A stretch of 64,000 bases of DNA from Stappia sp. ES.058 (GTDB taxonomy: Bacteria; Pseudomonadota; Alphaproteobacteria; Rhizobiales; Stappiaceae), in assembly GCF_900105595.1 (NCBI RefSeq), contig NZ_LT629784.1, positions 3,038,001 to 3,102,000 on the forward strand, written 5' to 3'. The notes below the pieces were generated by a model. It made no database searches, was not told the origin of the DNA, and was given only the letters and a program-made list of their open reading frames with translations. The stretch's first letter is position 1, and each line of letters begins with the position of its first letter. The translations under genes were made by a program, and so were the position numbers. This document shows positions 56,571 through 64,000 of the stretch, piece after piece.

Positions 56571-57914
56571 TCAGGCGCCGGAGTTGCAGGTGCCCAGATC
56601 GCCGCCTGCGAACATGGGATGGTCGGGCGGATAGGTGACCTGTGCGGCCGGCGTCACTTCGACGATCTCCAGAAGATCGAACTCGGAGGTCGGGTTTTCC
56701 TTGCCCTTCACGACGAGCACGTCCTTGAAGCACTGGTGGTCTTCGGCGCGGTAGAGCGTCGGACCGTTGCCCAGGCCGTCGAACTCGAACCCTTCCAGGG
56801 CCTCGCCGACAGAGCACGGGTTGAACGAACCGCCACGCTCCACGGCATCCGCATAAAGCAGCGTCTGCACGTAGCAGGTATGGGCGGCCTGGCTCGGCGG
56901 GAAACCGTATTTGGTGCCGAAGGACTTCACGAAAGCGAAGGAGCCTTCGTCCTGCAGCGACCAGTGCCAGTTGGTCGACCCGAAAATACCCTTCACGTTT
57001 TCGCCGGCGCCACGCGCCATCAGACGCGAATACAGCGGAACGACGATCTCGAAGTTCTTCCCGTTCACTTCACGCGCACGCAGCCCGAACTGGACGGCGT
57101 TGGTGAGCGAGTTGACCATGTTGCCGCCGTAGTGGTTCAGCACCAGAACGTCGGCATCGGACTGGAGGATCGGCGTGATGTAGGCCGAGAAATCGGTCGC
57201 CGCGAGCGGGGTCAGGACGTTGTTCACAGTCTCCCAGCCCATTGCCTCGGTCGCTGCTGCGATCGATTCCTGCTGCGTCCAGCCCCAGGTGTAGTCGGCC
57301 GTCAGGTGATAGGCCTTGCGGTCCGTGCCATAGGCGTTCTTCAGCACCGGCGCGAGCGCCGCGGCCGACATGTAGCCGTTGAAGAAATGGCGGAAGCCAT
57401 TGGCCTTCTTGTCCTTGCCGGTCGTGTCGTTGGAGTGGGTCAGGCCGGCCATGAAGATGACGCCCGCCTCCTGGCAAAGGCTCTGGACCGCGATCGCGAC
57501 ACCCGACGAGGAACCGCCGGTGATCATGATCGCGCCGTCCTTCTCGATCATCGACTTGGCGGACGCGCGCGCCGCATCCGACTTGGTCTGCGTGTCGCCC
57601 GTGACGTACTCGACCTTCTTGCCGAGGATGCCGTTGCCCTTCAGCGCCTTCGACGAGAAGGTGTTGAGCATGCCACCGTCGCCGCCGCCATTGAGATGCT
57701 CGACCGCAAGCTCGTAGGCGCGCAGCTCGTCCGCACCCTCATCGGCATAGGGACCCGATTGCGGTACGTTGAAGCCAAGGGTGACCGTGCTACCCGTCGG
57801 CTCGTTGTTGAACGCATTTGCATTGCGAATGAAAACATGCGGCGCGGCAAGACCGACGCCGACGATACCGGCAGACTTGATTAGCCCACGACGGCTGATT
57901 GGTCGTTTTATCAT
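56571..57914 (-). CDS. livK: Branched-chain amino-acid/amide-type ABC binding protein with Tat-like signal
   Basis: 447 residues. N-terminus MIKRPISRRGLIKSAGIVGVGLAAP contains SRRGLIK, a twin-arginine motif, with a cut near NANA-FNN, so export through Tat is likely. The mature protein is a type I periplasmic fold: GFNVPQSGPYADEGADELRAYELAVEHLNGGG, MITGGSSSGVAIAVQSL, ADYTWGWTQQES, and two C-terminal Cys. Resembles the FmdD/UrtA subgroup. GGAGGAG lies close to the ATG. First gene of the operon, downstream of an AT-rich control region. Confidence 0.9.
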   Translation of the reverse strand: MIKRPISRRGLIKSAGIVGVGLAAPHVFIRNANAFNNEPTGSTVTLGFNVPQSGPYADEGADELRAYELAVEHLNGGGDGGMLNTFSSKALKGNGILGKKVEYVTGDTQTKSDAARASAKSMIEKDGAIMITGGSSSGVAIAVQSLCQEAGVIFMAGLTHSNDTTGKDKKANGFRHFFNGYMSAAALAPVLKNAYGTDRKAYHLTADYTWGWTQQESIAAATEAMGWETVNNVLTPLAATDFSAYITPILQSDADVLVLNHYGGNMVNSLTNAVQFGLRAREVNGKNFEIVVPLYSRLMARGAGENVKGIFGSTNWHWSLQDEGSFAFVKSFGTKYGFPPSQAAHTCYVQTLLYADAVERGGSFNPCSVGEALEGFEFDGLGNGPTLYRAEDHQCFKDVLVVKGKENPTSEFDLLEIVEVTPAAQVTYPPDHPMFAGGDLGTCNSGA

Positions 57915-58122
57915 AAAGTATCTCCTCCAGCATTTCCCAGCACCCGCCGTTTCGCGGGCCTTTTTCTTGGGACGAAAGCCTACGCAAGGTCACTCTCGAT
58001 CCTGAGCGCCAGCGTTCCGGAAACACCAGAAGATCGCAACTCTCTTTTAGTATAATACGGAGTTTAAGCGGATCGGCTTTTTCTCCGAAAGGCGCGACCG
58101 GAAAAATGAGCAGTGATCTTAT

Positions 58123-58236
58123 GTACAAGATATTGTGCAGCGCAACATAATACTTGTTACTATCGTATTTGTTGCACAAAAATAATGCAAATTATACAAA
58201 TGAACGAATTTCAATCGAAAAAAATGTATCTTGTAC
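58123..58236. promoter_or_regulatory. Nested inverted repeats in the AT-rich livK upstream region
   Basis: The gene-free stretch 57915-58397 is AT-rich from about 58030 to 58265, unlike its surroundings. GTACAAGATA (58123-58132) is repeated inverted at 58227-58236; inside, TTGTGCA (58133-58139) faces TGCACAA (58173-58179). Two or more regulator sites with looping is a natural reading. The stretch carries no supported gene. A GC hairpin followed by TTTTTC near 57945-57970 points away from livK and has no gene upstream of it. Confidence 0.45.
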
Positions 58237-58397
58237 TTAAAATTAATGCCGAAAATGAAAATTCTCTTCTCTTGACCCTGTGATGTCTTGAAAACAAGCT
58301 AAAACAACGTTGAACCAGGCGCCCGACAGGCTGGTTTTTCGAGGGCGCGCGCACCGCAATTTCCGCGATGAAATGCCCGCCCCGGACATTTTCGCCC

Positions 58398-59150
58398 TCA
58401 CGCCGGCGGTGTCGCGAACGAGGCCGACGCGCGGCCTTGCGCCTTTCGCTCCATTTCGAGCCTGGTGATCTTCTCGTCGACAGGCGAGCGGTCGAGAAGC
58501 CCGGAGAGATTGTCCGCCGTGGGCAGGGTCTCGGCCACATGCAGGAAGCGTTCGCCGGCAACCGCTATCAGTCGGCGCAATTCGGCAAGCGGATTGCCGT
58601 GATCGTCGGCACGGATGTCGAGCCAGGGATAGGCTTCTCCGCGGGTGATCCTGAGCGCGGCCGACTGTCTGCCCCGCTTGTCGCCGCCCGCCGCCTCGCC
58701 AGCCTCCATCGCGCACAGCAAGCGCTCTGCGAAGTCGAGGTCCGGCCGATCCTGATAGGCGGCAAGCGTGGCGTCCAGCACCTGCGGGCCTGCGAGCATG
58801 TTTCCCGCGACCGACACATTCTCCGCCACCAGATGCCCTGCCCAGTCGACGCAGTCCTCGCCCGTGAAGGCTGCATTGCGTCCCTGCGCATCGATCACAT
58901 GCATCTGCCGCGAATGCCGGCCGGCGTCGCGCCCGGTCACCGTCTCCATCACCGTTTGCGCGTCATCGCCGCGCTTCAGCATGTCGAGCCCGTCGGTGCC
59001 GTAAAGCGGACTGACGAAGGCCTGGGTGGCGATGGCGCCTGCCCGTCCGTCCATATGCGGCACCAGCGCCCCGACCGCGAAGAACCGGCTGGCCACGGCC
59101 ACGCCGAAAGCACCCGTGCCCGGGTCGCGCGCGACAATCGAATAGGTCAT
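58398..59150 (-). CDS. DUF1028-family protein
   Basis: 250 residues. Ntn-hydrolase-like DUF1028: MTYSIVARDPGTGAFGVAVASRFFAVGALVPHM, QAFVSPLYGTDGLDML, DAQGRNAAFTGEDCVDWAGHLVAENVSVAGNML and LRITRGEAYPWLDIRADDH are all standard. Biochemical role unknown; members are often next to gamma-glutamyltransferases and peptide importers, as here (70 bp after ggt), suggesting peptide or amide hydrolysis. Last gene of the right-hand operon. Confidence 0.87.
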   Translation of the reverse strand: MTYSIVARDPGTGAFGVAVASRFFAVGALVPHMDGRAGAIATQAFVSPLYGTDGLDMLKRGDDAQTVMETVTGRDAGRHSRQMHVIDAQGRNAAFTGEDCVDWAGHLVAENVSVAGNMLAGPQVLDATLAAYQDRPDLDFAERLLCAMEAGEAAGGDKRGRQSAALRITRGEAYPWLDIRADDHGNPLAELRRLIAVAGERFLHVAETLPTADNLSGLLDRSPVDEKITRLEMERKAQGRASASFATPPA

Positions 59151-59220
59151 CCTCGTCTCCTTCTTGCCCCTCGAAGGCGCATGGTTCCCTCAAGCCCGCC
59201 GGGACGGCGCCGGCACCCCC

Positions 59221-61008
59221 TTATCGCCCGATGGCATAGGCCTGCATCAAACGCGGCGTGGCGGCTGCCTTGAGCAGACCGTCGGCCTCACGTTTTGCAG
59301 CCGTCAGTCGCCCGATGGACCAGGGCGGTGCGACATCCAGGATATGTCCCCGGGTGCGCAGGCTGTTCAAAACGGCCTCGCCGAAGTTTTCCTCGACCAT
59401 CAGATGGCCCGGCGCGCGTTTGCGCGGGTGGAAGGATGCAGGGAAATGCGTCGTGTGGAACAGCGGCATGTCGATCGCCTGCTGCAGGTTCACCTCGTGA
59501 TGCACCAGCCTCAGGAACAAGGACAGCTGCCACTGGTCCTGCTGGTCGCCGCCCGGCGTACCGAAGGCAAGCATCGGCTTTCCGTCGCGCGAGGCAAGGC
59601 TTGGCGTCAATGTCGTGCGGGGCCGCTTGCCGGGCGCGAGCGAGGTCGGCAGGCCCGGCGTCATCAGGAACATCTGCGCGCGCGAATTCAGGCAGAACCC
59701 GAGCCCGGGGATCACCGGCGAGGATTGCAGCCAGCCGCCGGACGGGGTGGCGGATACCATGTTGCCCCAGCGGTCGATCACGTCGATATGCACCGTGTCG
59801 CCGCGGCGCTCCGACAAATGCGCCATCGTCGGCTCGTAGACGCCCGTCTCCGACACGCCGAGCGCATCGATGACGGCGAGCGTCCGCGCCCGCTGGTCCT
59901 CGAAGCCCGGCACCGTGCCCGGCCGCAGATTGTAGGATGCCTGCAGGCCGATCAGCTTGCGCCGCTCCGCGTTGTAGTCGTCCGACAGAAGCTGCCCCAT
60001 CGGCACCTCCGCGAAATCGGGATCGCCGTAATAGACCTCGCGGTCGGCATAGGCGAGCTTCATCGTCTCCGCGACCAGATGAACGAAATCCGCGCCCGCC
60101 GGATCGAGCGAACCGACATCCAGTTTCTTGAGGATCGCCAGGCACTGCAACAGCACCGGCCCCTGCCCCCACGGCCCCGTCTTTGCAACGCTCCAGCCGT
60201 GGTAGTCATAGGTCAGCGGCGCCTCGACGCTCGCCTGCCAGCCGGCGAGGTCCTCACCGGTCATCACCCCCTTGTGGCGCTGTCCGCTGCCGTCCATCGC
60301 CTCGGTTTCGCGCAGGAAGGTGTCGATCTCCTCCGCGATGAAGCCGCGGTAGAAGGTGGCGCGCGCCGCCTCGATCTGCGCCTCGCGGCCGGATGCCGCT
60401 TCCGCCTCCGTGAGCAGCCGCTTCCAGGTCTCCGCCAGCGCCGGGTTCTTGAACAGCGTATGCGCCTTGGGCGCCGATCCGCCCGGCAGCCAGGTCGCAT
60501 GCGATGTCGGCCAGTGCTCCTTGAAGAAGCCGCCCAGCCCCTCGATGGTCGCGCTCACGCGCGGCAGGACCGGATGGCCGGCCTCGGCGTAATGGATCGC
60601 GGGTTCCAGAACGTCGCGCAGCGGCAGGCTGCCGTGATCGCGCAGCATCACCATCCAGGCGTCGAAAGCGCCCGGGATCACCGTCGCGAGGAGGCCGTCG
60701 CCGGGAATGAGGTCGATGCCCTCCGACTTGTAGCGCTCGATGGTCGCACCCGCGGGCGCACTGCCCTGGCCGCAGATCACCTCTGTCCGGTCCGTACCCG
60801 CATCATGGATGATGGCCGGCATGTCGCCGCCCGGGCCGTTAAGATGCGGCTCGACGACCTGCAGCACGAAGCCGGTGGCCGCCGCCGCATCGAAGGCATT
60901 TCCGCCGATTTCCAGAATGCGCATGCCGACGGCCGAGGCGATCCAATGCGTCGAGGTGACAACGCCGAAGGTGCCCTGGATTTCGGGACGGGTGGTAAAG
61001 GTGGACAT
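59221..61008 (-). CDS. ggt: Gamma-glutamyltransferase-family Ntn hydrolase
   Basis: 595 residues. Self-cleaving enzyme family acting on gamma-glutamyl amides such as glutathione. Nucleophile Thr405 in RRGDTVHIDVIDRWGNMVSATPS; upstream GGNAFDAAAATGFVLQVVEPHLNGPGGDMP; late GTPGGDQQDQWQLSLFLRL. The strict TTH motif is DTV, and no signal peptide is visible at MSTFTTRPEIQGTFG, so it is probably a cytoplasmic GGT-like hydrolase that processes imported peptides. 34 bp downstream of dppC. Confidence 0.88.
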   Translation of the reverse strand: MSTFTTRPEIQGTFGVVTSTHWIASAVGMRILEIGGNAFDAAAATGFVLQVVEPHLNGPGGDMPAIIHDAGTDRTEVICGQGSAPAGATIERYKSEGIDLIPGDGLLATVIPGAFDAWMVMLRDHGSLPLRDVLEPAIHYAEAGHPVLPRVSATIEGLGGFFKEHWPTSHATWLPGGSAPKAHTLFKNPALAETWKRLLTEAEAASGREAQIEAARATFYRGFIAEEIDTFLRETEAMDGSGQRHKGVMTGEDLAGWQASVEAPLTYDYHGWSVAKTGPWGQGPVLLQCLAILKKLDVGSLDPAGADFVHLVAETMKLAYADREVYYGDPDFAEVPMGQLLSDDYNAERRKLIGLQASYNLRPGTVPGFEDQRARTLAVIDALGVSETGVYEPTMAHLSERRGDTVHIDVIDRWGNMVSATPSGGWLQSSPVIPGLGFCLNSRAQMFLMTPGLPTSLAPGKRPRTTLTPSLASRDGKPMLAFGTPGGDQQDQWQLSLFLRLVHHEVNLQQAIDMPLFHTTHFPASFHPRKRAPGHLMVEENFGEAVLNSLRTRGHILDVAPPWSIGRLTAAKREADGLLKAAATPRLMQAYAIGR

Positions 61009-61042
61009 GGGAGCTCCCGGAATGTCTTGTTTGGTTTTGGGA

Positions 61043-61921
61043 TCAGCTTTCGCGCGGATCGAGCGCATCACGCAGGCCGTCGCCGAGAAGGTTGAAGCCA
61101 AGCACGACGAAAAAGATCGCCGCGCCCGGCCACCACGCCATCCAGGGCGCCTGGGTCATGAAATTCTTGGCGACATTCAGCATCGATCCCCAACTGGGAT
61201 AGGGCGGCTGCTGGCCGAGGCCGAGGAAGGACAGGCTTGCCTCCGCGATGATCGCGGTGGCGATGGTCAGGGTCGCCTGCACGAGGATCGGCGCAAAGAC
61301 ATTGGGCAGGATGTAGCGCGACATGATCGCGATATCGCTCAGGCCGATGGCGCGCGCACCCTCCACATAGTCTTCCGTCTTGACGCTGAGAACCTGGCCG
61401 CGCGTCAACCGGATGAAGATCGGCGTCGCAGACAGGCCGATGGCGATCATCGCATTGGTGAGGCTTGGCCCCAGAAACGCCGCAAGCGCGATCGCCAGGA
61501 TCAGGAACGGCGTTGCCAGAAGGGCGTCGGTCACCCGCGAGATCGCCTGATCCGTCCAGCCGCCGAAATAGCCCGACACCAGCCCGAACGGCACGCCGAT
61601 GACAACCGCGATCAGCACCGAGACGACACCGGCGAGAAGCGACGCCTGCGCGCCCCAGATCAAGCGCGAGAGAATGTCGCGGCCGATCTCGTCGGTCCCC
61701 AGCCAATAGAGCGCGGAGGGCGCTTTTCGCACGGCGGTCCAGCTCGTCGCGGTCGGATCGGCAATCGGCAGCAAGGGCGCCAGCGCCGCGATGGCGACGA
61801 AGAAGCCGACGATCAGCGCGCCGATCAGCGCGCCGCGATTGTGCTTCAGCTTGCTCCAGACCCGGCTCGGGCGCCGGGCCGCAATGCCGTCGGCAGACGG
61901 GGAAACGGTGGCGCCGGTCAC
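61043..61921 (-). CDS. Peptide ABC transporter permease (DppC type)
   Basis: 292 residues with a GTG start overlapping the preceding stop (GTGA). Six membrane helices; GTDEIGRDILSRLIWGAQASLLAG, EDYVEGARAIGLSDIAIMSRYILPNVFAPILVQ and SLSFLGLGQQPPYPSWGSML are typical. Second peptide/glutathione importer in the window; its ATPases are not present to the right of it within the window. Confidence 0.9.
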   Translation of the reverse strand: MTGATVSPSADGIAARRPSRVWSKLKHNRGALIGALIVGFFVAIAALAPLLPIADPTATSWTAVRKAPSALYWLGTDEIGRDILSRLIWGAQASLLAGVVSVLIAVVIGVPFGLVSGYFGGWTDQAISRVTDALLATPFLILAIALAAFLGPSLTNAMIAIGLSATPIFIRLTRGQVLSVKTEDYVEGARAIGLSDIAIMSRYILPNVFAPILVQATLTIATAIIAEASLSFLGLGQQPPYPSWGSMLNVAKNFMTQAPWMAWWPGAAIFFVVLGFNLLGDGLRDALDPRES

Positions 61922-62865
61922 TGGGCGTTCCTCATGCGCGGATTGAGAAGGATGTAGAGCACGTCGGCGATCAGGTTCATCAGGATGAAGCCGGCGGCCG
62001 TGCACAGCACCACCCCCTGCACCACTGCGTAGTCGCGGGTGAAGACAGCATCGACGATCAGCTTGCCGAAGCCGGGGATGGTGAAGATCTGTTCGGTCAG
62101 GACGGCGCCGGCCAGCAGTTCGCCAAAGAGCAGCGCCCCGAGCGTCACCACCGGCAGGAGCGCATTGCGGAAGGCATGTTTGATCACGACGACGCGCTCG
62201 CTCAAGCCCTTGGCGCGGGCCGTGCGCACATAGTCGGCCTTGAGCACGCCAAGCATTGCCGAGCGGGTATGGCGCATCAAGGTGGCGGCGAGCGCCGTGC
62301 CCAGCACGAAGGCGGGCATGATCATGGTTTCCAGTGAGCGCACCGGATCGACGAAGATCGATTCGTACCCCGACGCGGGCAGCCAGCCGAGATTGACCGA
62401 GACCAGCAGTATCAACATGATCCCGAGCCAGAAATTGGGGATCGACAAGCCCGACAGCGCCAGGAAATTGGCGATATAATCGACGGGCCCGCCCTTCTTG
62501 ACCGCCGAGAGAATGCCCGTTGGAATGCCGATCGCCATGGCGATGATCATCGCCATCACGGCAAGCTGGATCGTCACCGGAAGCTTGTCGGCGATCAGCG
62601 TCAGGACGGGCTGGTTGGTTCTGAGCGAAACGCCCAGATCGCCCTGCAGCAGCCCGCCGACCCAATAGAGATACTGATACAGGATCGGCTCGTTGAGATG
62701 GTATTTCTCGCGGATGAAGGCCAGCGTTTCGGGATCGCGCTCCTCTCCCGCCAGCACCAGCGCGGGATCGCCCGGCAGGAGCTTTTGCAGGGTGAAGACG
62801 AAGATCGACACCAGCACCAGCGTTGGCAGCGCGATCAGCAGGCGGCGGGCGATAAAGGCAAGCAT
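61918..62865 (-). CDS. Peptide ABC transporter permease (DppB type)
   Basis: 315 residues from MLAFIARRLLIALPTLVLVS. GDPALVLAGEERDPETLAFIREKYHL, GDLGVSLRTNQPVLTLI, ADYVRTARAKGLSERVVVIKHAFRNALLPVVT (EAA loop) and LTEQIFTIPGFGKLIVDAV. Open frame upstream to 63069 overlaps the glycosyltransferase gene and is not used; 40 bp separate it from that gene. Confidence 0.9.
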   Translation of the reverse strand: MLAFIARRLLIALPTLVLVSIFVFTLQKLLPGDPALVLAGEERDPETLAFIREKYHLNEPILYQYLYWVGGLLQGDLGVSLRTNQPVLTLIADKLPVTIQLAVMAMIIAMAIGIPTGILSAVKKGGPVDYIANFLALSGLSIPNFWLGIMLILLVSVNLGWLPASGYESIFVDPVRSLETMIMPAFVLGTALAATLMRHTRSAMLGVLKADYVRTARAKGLSERVVVIKHAFRNALLPVVTLGALLFGELLAGAVLTEQIFTIPGFGKLIVDAVFTRDYAVVQGVVLCTAAGFILMNLIADVLYILLNPRMRNAQ

Positions 62866-62905
62866 CACGCTGGTCCTCTGGCGAAACGGGGGCGCGCGGC
62901 AAACA

Positions 62906-63700
62906 TCATTGGAAGGGCACCTCGATCCGTCGACGGGTACCGGCGAGGCAGGCGACGGCATTTCCGGCCTTGCGCACGTCGTTCCGAACGTCGGCGACAA
63001 GCCGCCGCACGAGCGGATCGCGGCGCATGTGCTTGTCCTCGCGCCCTTCGATGCTGCCGCCGGGATCATGCACGGGAATCGTGGCGGACAGTTTGTGAGG
63101 CTGGACGCAGGCCGCCGGGCTCAGCTGGTATTTGCCCAGGCTGCGGGAAATCGCGGACCGTGTGCTGAACAGGGTCTCGTCAACTGCGTCGATGAACCGC
63201 TCGGTAAGCGGCAGGAGCCGGCGCGCGGCCGTCCGGCTCACAATGTAGGCCCCTGTTCCGTAGTGGGAGGAATGCAGCCGCCTCACACTTCGACCCGGAA
63301 CGACCACAATCTCCTGCCGGCCGACGATCACCGGATCGAAATTCGTCTCGAGCTTGACGACGTCCGCCTCCGCCGGAACCCAGTCGCAGCGCCCCAGGAC
63401 AGCGGCCGCATCGCGCCCCAGAACCACATCGTCCTCCAGCACCAGCGCGTGTGGCGCATCGCTGTCTACCAGCATCTGCCAGCACATCCGGTGGCTGAGG
63501 AAACAAGCGACTTCACCGGGTGTCATCCAGCCCCAGTATCCCTCACCGCAAACCCGGCGCGCACGCTCTGCGTCCGGCATCGTCCTGGCGTCGACCGCCG
63601 TCACCCGTTGGAACGGCAAGCCGCAGCCGTCGAGCGCGGCAGATATCTTTGCCAGGCGTTCGGGAGCGCGGTCGAGATTGATGACGAAGGTCTTCATCAT
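62906..63700 (-). CDS. Glycosyltransferase family 25 (LPS-type) protein
   Basis: 264 residues. GT25 motifs: MKTFVINLDRAPERLAKISAAL, FQRVTAVDAR, TPGEVACFLSHRMCWQMLVDSDAPHALVLEDDVVLG (with the metal-binding EDD), and YGTGAYIVSRTAARRLL. Usually transfers galactose or glucose to lipopolysaccharide or to proteins (some GT25 enzymes glycosylate hydroxylysine). It lies in the same orientation between a peptide-binding-protein gene and its permease genes, an unusual place. Start could be the first or second of two adjacent ATG codons. Confidence 0.87.
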   Translation of the reverse strand: MMKTFVINLDRAPERLAKISAALDGCGLPFQRVTAVDARTMPDAERARRVCGEGYWGWMTPGEVACFLSHRMCWQMLVDSDAPHALVLEDDVVLGRDAAAVLGRCDWVPAEADVVKLETNFDPVIVGRQEIVVVPGRSVRRLHSSHYGTGAYIVSRTAARRLLPLTERFIDAVDETLFSTRSAISRSLGKYQLSPAACVQPHKLSATIPVHDPGGSIEGREDKHMRRDPLVRRLVADVRNDVRKAGNAVACLAGTRRRIEVPFQ

Positions 63701-63763
63701 GGCCTGATTGCAGAACGGTGCGGCACGGAAACCGAAACAGGAAACATGTGCGGGAAACGGGAC

Positions 63764-63790
63764 GCGGAGGGCGGGAACACCGCCCTCCGC
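63764..63790 (-). terminator. Stem-loop after the right-edge binding-protein gene
   Basis: Perfect 11-bp stem GCGGAGGGCGG (63764-63774) with CCGCCCTCCGC (63780-63790), loop GAACA, 19 bp downstream of the stop codon of the binding protein. No T-tract on the minus strand. Confidence 0.6.
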
Positions 63791-63809
63791 AACCGCCGGT
63801 CAGACCGGC

Positions 63810-64000
63810 TCAGGATTTGAACTTCACGTTCTCGAGCCGGATCATGCCGTCCGGATAGGGTGTGAAGCCCTCGATCTTGCCATCCAGCGCCCAGATCCAC
63901 GTCGGATGATAGAGATAGATGATCGGCATGTCGTTCGCGAGAATGTCGCGCGCCGCGTCATAGCTCTTTTTCCGCTCGGCGAGATCGTTGCTCGTGCGCG
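63810..64000 (-). CDS. Peptide-family ABC substrate-binding protein, C-terminal end only (cut by right edge)
   Basis: The last 62 or so codons of an SBP family 5 protein, ending DGMIRLENVKFKS. Readable segments are AERKKSYDAARDILANDMPIIYLYHPTWIWALDGKIEGFTPYPDG, the usual C-terminal lobe of DppA/GsiB-type proteins. It is the probable first gene of the unit binding protein - GT25 - dppB - dppC - ggt - DUF1028. Confidence 0.87.
   Translation of the reverse strand, partial: RTSNDLAERKKSYDAARDILANDMPIIYLYHPTWIWALDGKIEGFTPYPDGMIRLENVKFKS

Noticed and set aside
57940..57975. GC hairpin followed by TTTTTC on the plus strand upstream of livK
   Set aside because: Looks like an intrinsic terminator, but no plus-strand gene leads into it; treated as part of the livK leader.

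Overview
The window is GC-rich and densely packed, with many ATGA/GTGA start-stop overlaps. The gene set (C-P lyase operon, ectoine catabolism with an AsnC-type regulator, TRAP and several ABC importers, HAO plus aspartate dehydrogenase, IS427-like inverted repeats) suggests an alphaproteobacterium, probably a Rhizobiales/Hyphomicrobiales member from a marine or saline habitat. This is inference from content; no rRNA or tRNA gene was seen.

Layout. (1) 1-9013: phosphonate use. phnG-H-I-J-K-L plus a hexapeptide acetyltransferase, then phnC-D-E running off the left edge, with phnF divergent. phnM and phnN are not in the window. (2) 9094-10591: three small hypothetical genes. (3) 10758-15913: candidate RiPP tailoring locus with a flavin-dependent halogenase, a 2OG-Fe oxygenase-like protein, a LanM-type dehydratase (DUF4135) without a cyclase, a JmjC oxygenase and a nitrile-hydratase-like leader peptide (NHLP). 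(4) 16168-24381: ectoine/hydroxyectoine degradation (DoeA, EutB, EutC, DoeX, DoeC-like, DoeD) with an ArgE-like M20 deacetylase where DoeB would be expected. (5) 24708-33715: an FAD oxidase, then a three-gene NHLM-type export system (HlyD, C39-peptidase ABC, second ABC) and two probable cargo or partner genes. One of these is a 328-residue Gly/Ser/His-rich protein with a double-glycine leader, four His-rich 11-residue repeats and a C-terminal Trp. (6) 33841-42536: catabolic island with a DapA-like lyase, an orphan molybdenum hydroxylase subunit, aspartate dehydrogenase, LysR, a TRAP transporter and 3-hydroxyanthranilate dioxygenase. (7) 42716-52254: RpiR regulator, RidA, a complete dipeptide ABC importer, an M81 (MlrC-like) peptidase and a D-threonine aldolase-type enzyme. 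(8) 52314-52570: a MITE-like element. (9) 52646-57914: branched-chain amino-acid/amide-type ABC importer. (10) 58398-64000: DUF1028, gamma-glutamyltransferase, a second peptide ABC importer and an inserted family 25 glycosyltransferase.

The most interesting material is regions 3 and 5 together. The leader peptide family and the exporter family are normally partners, but here about 10-16 kb of ectoine genes separate them. The visible NHLP peptide has almost no modifiable core, while the exporter side carries a His-rich double-glycine protein with only two Trp residues. I infer that region 3 enzymes (halogenase on Trp, JmjC/2OG oxygenases on His or other side chains) may modify that exported protein, with the NHLP acting as a scaffold or recognition partner. 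This is testable but unproven.

A second pattern is that all five solute-binding-protein genes in the window, from unrelated transporter families, have a perfect GC-rich stem-loop just after their stop codon.
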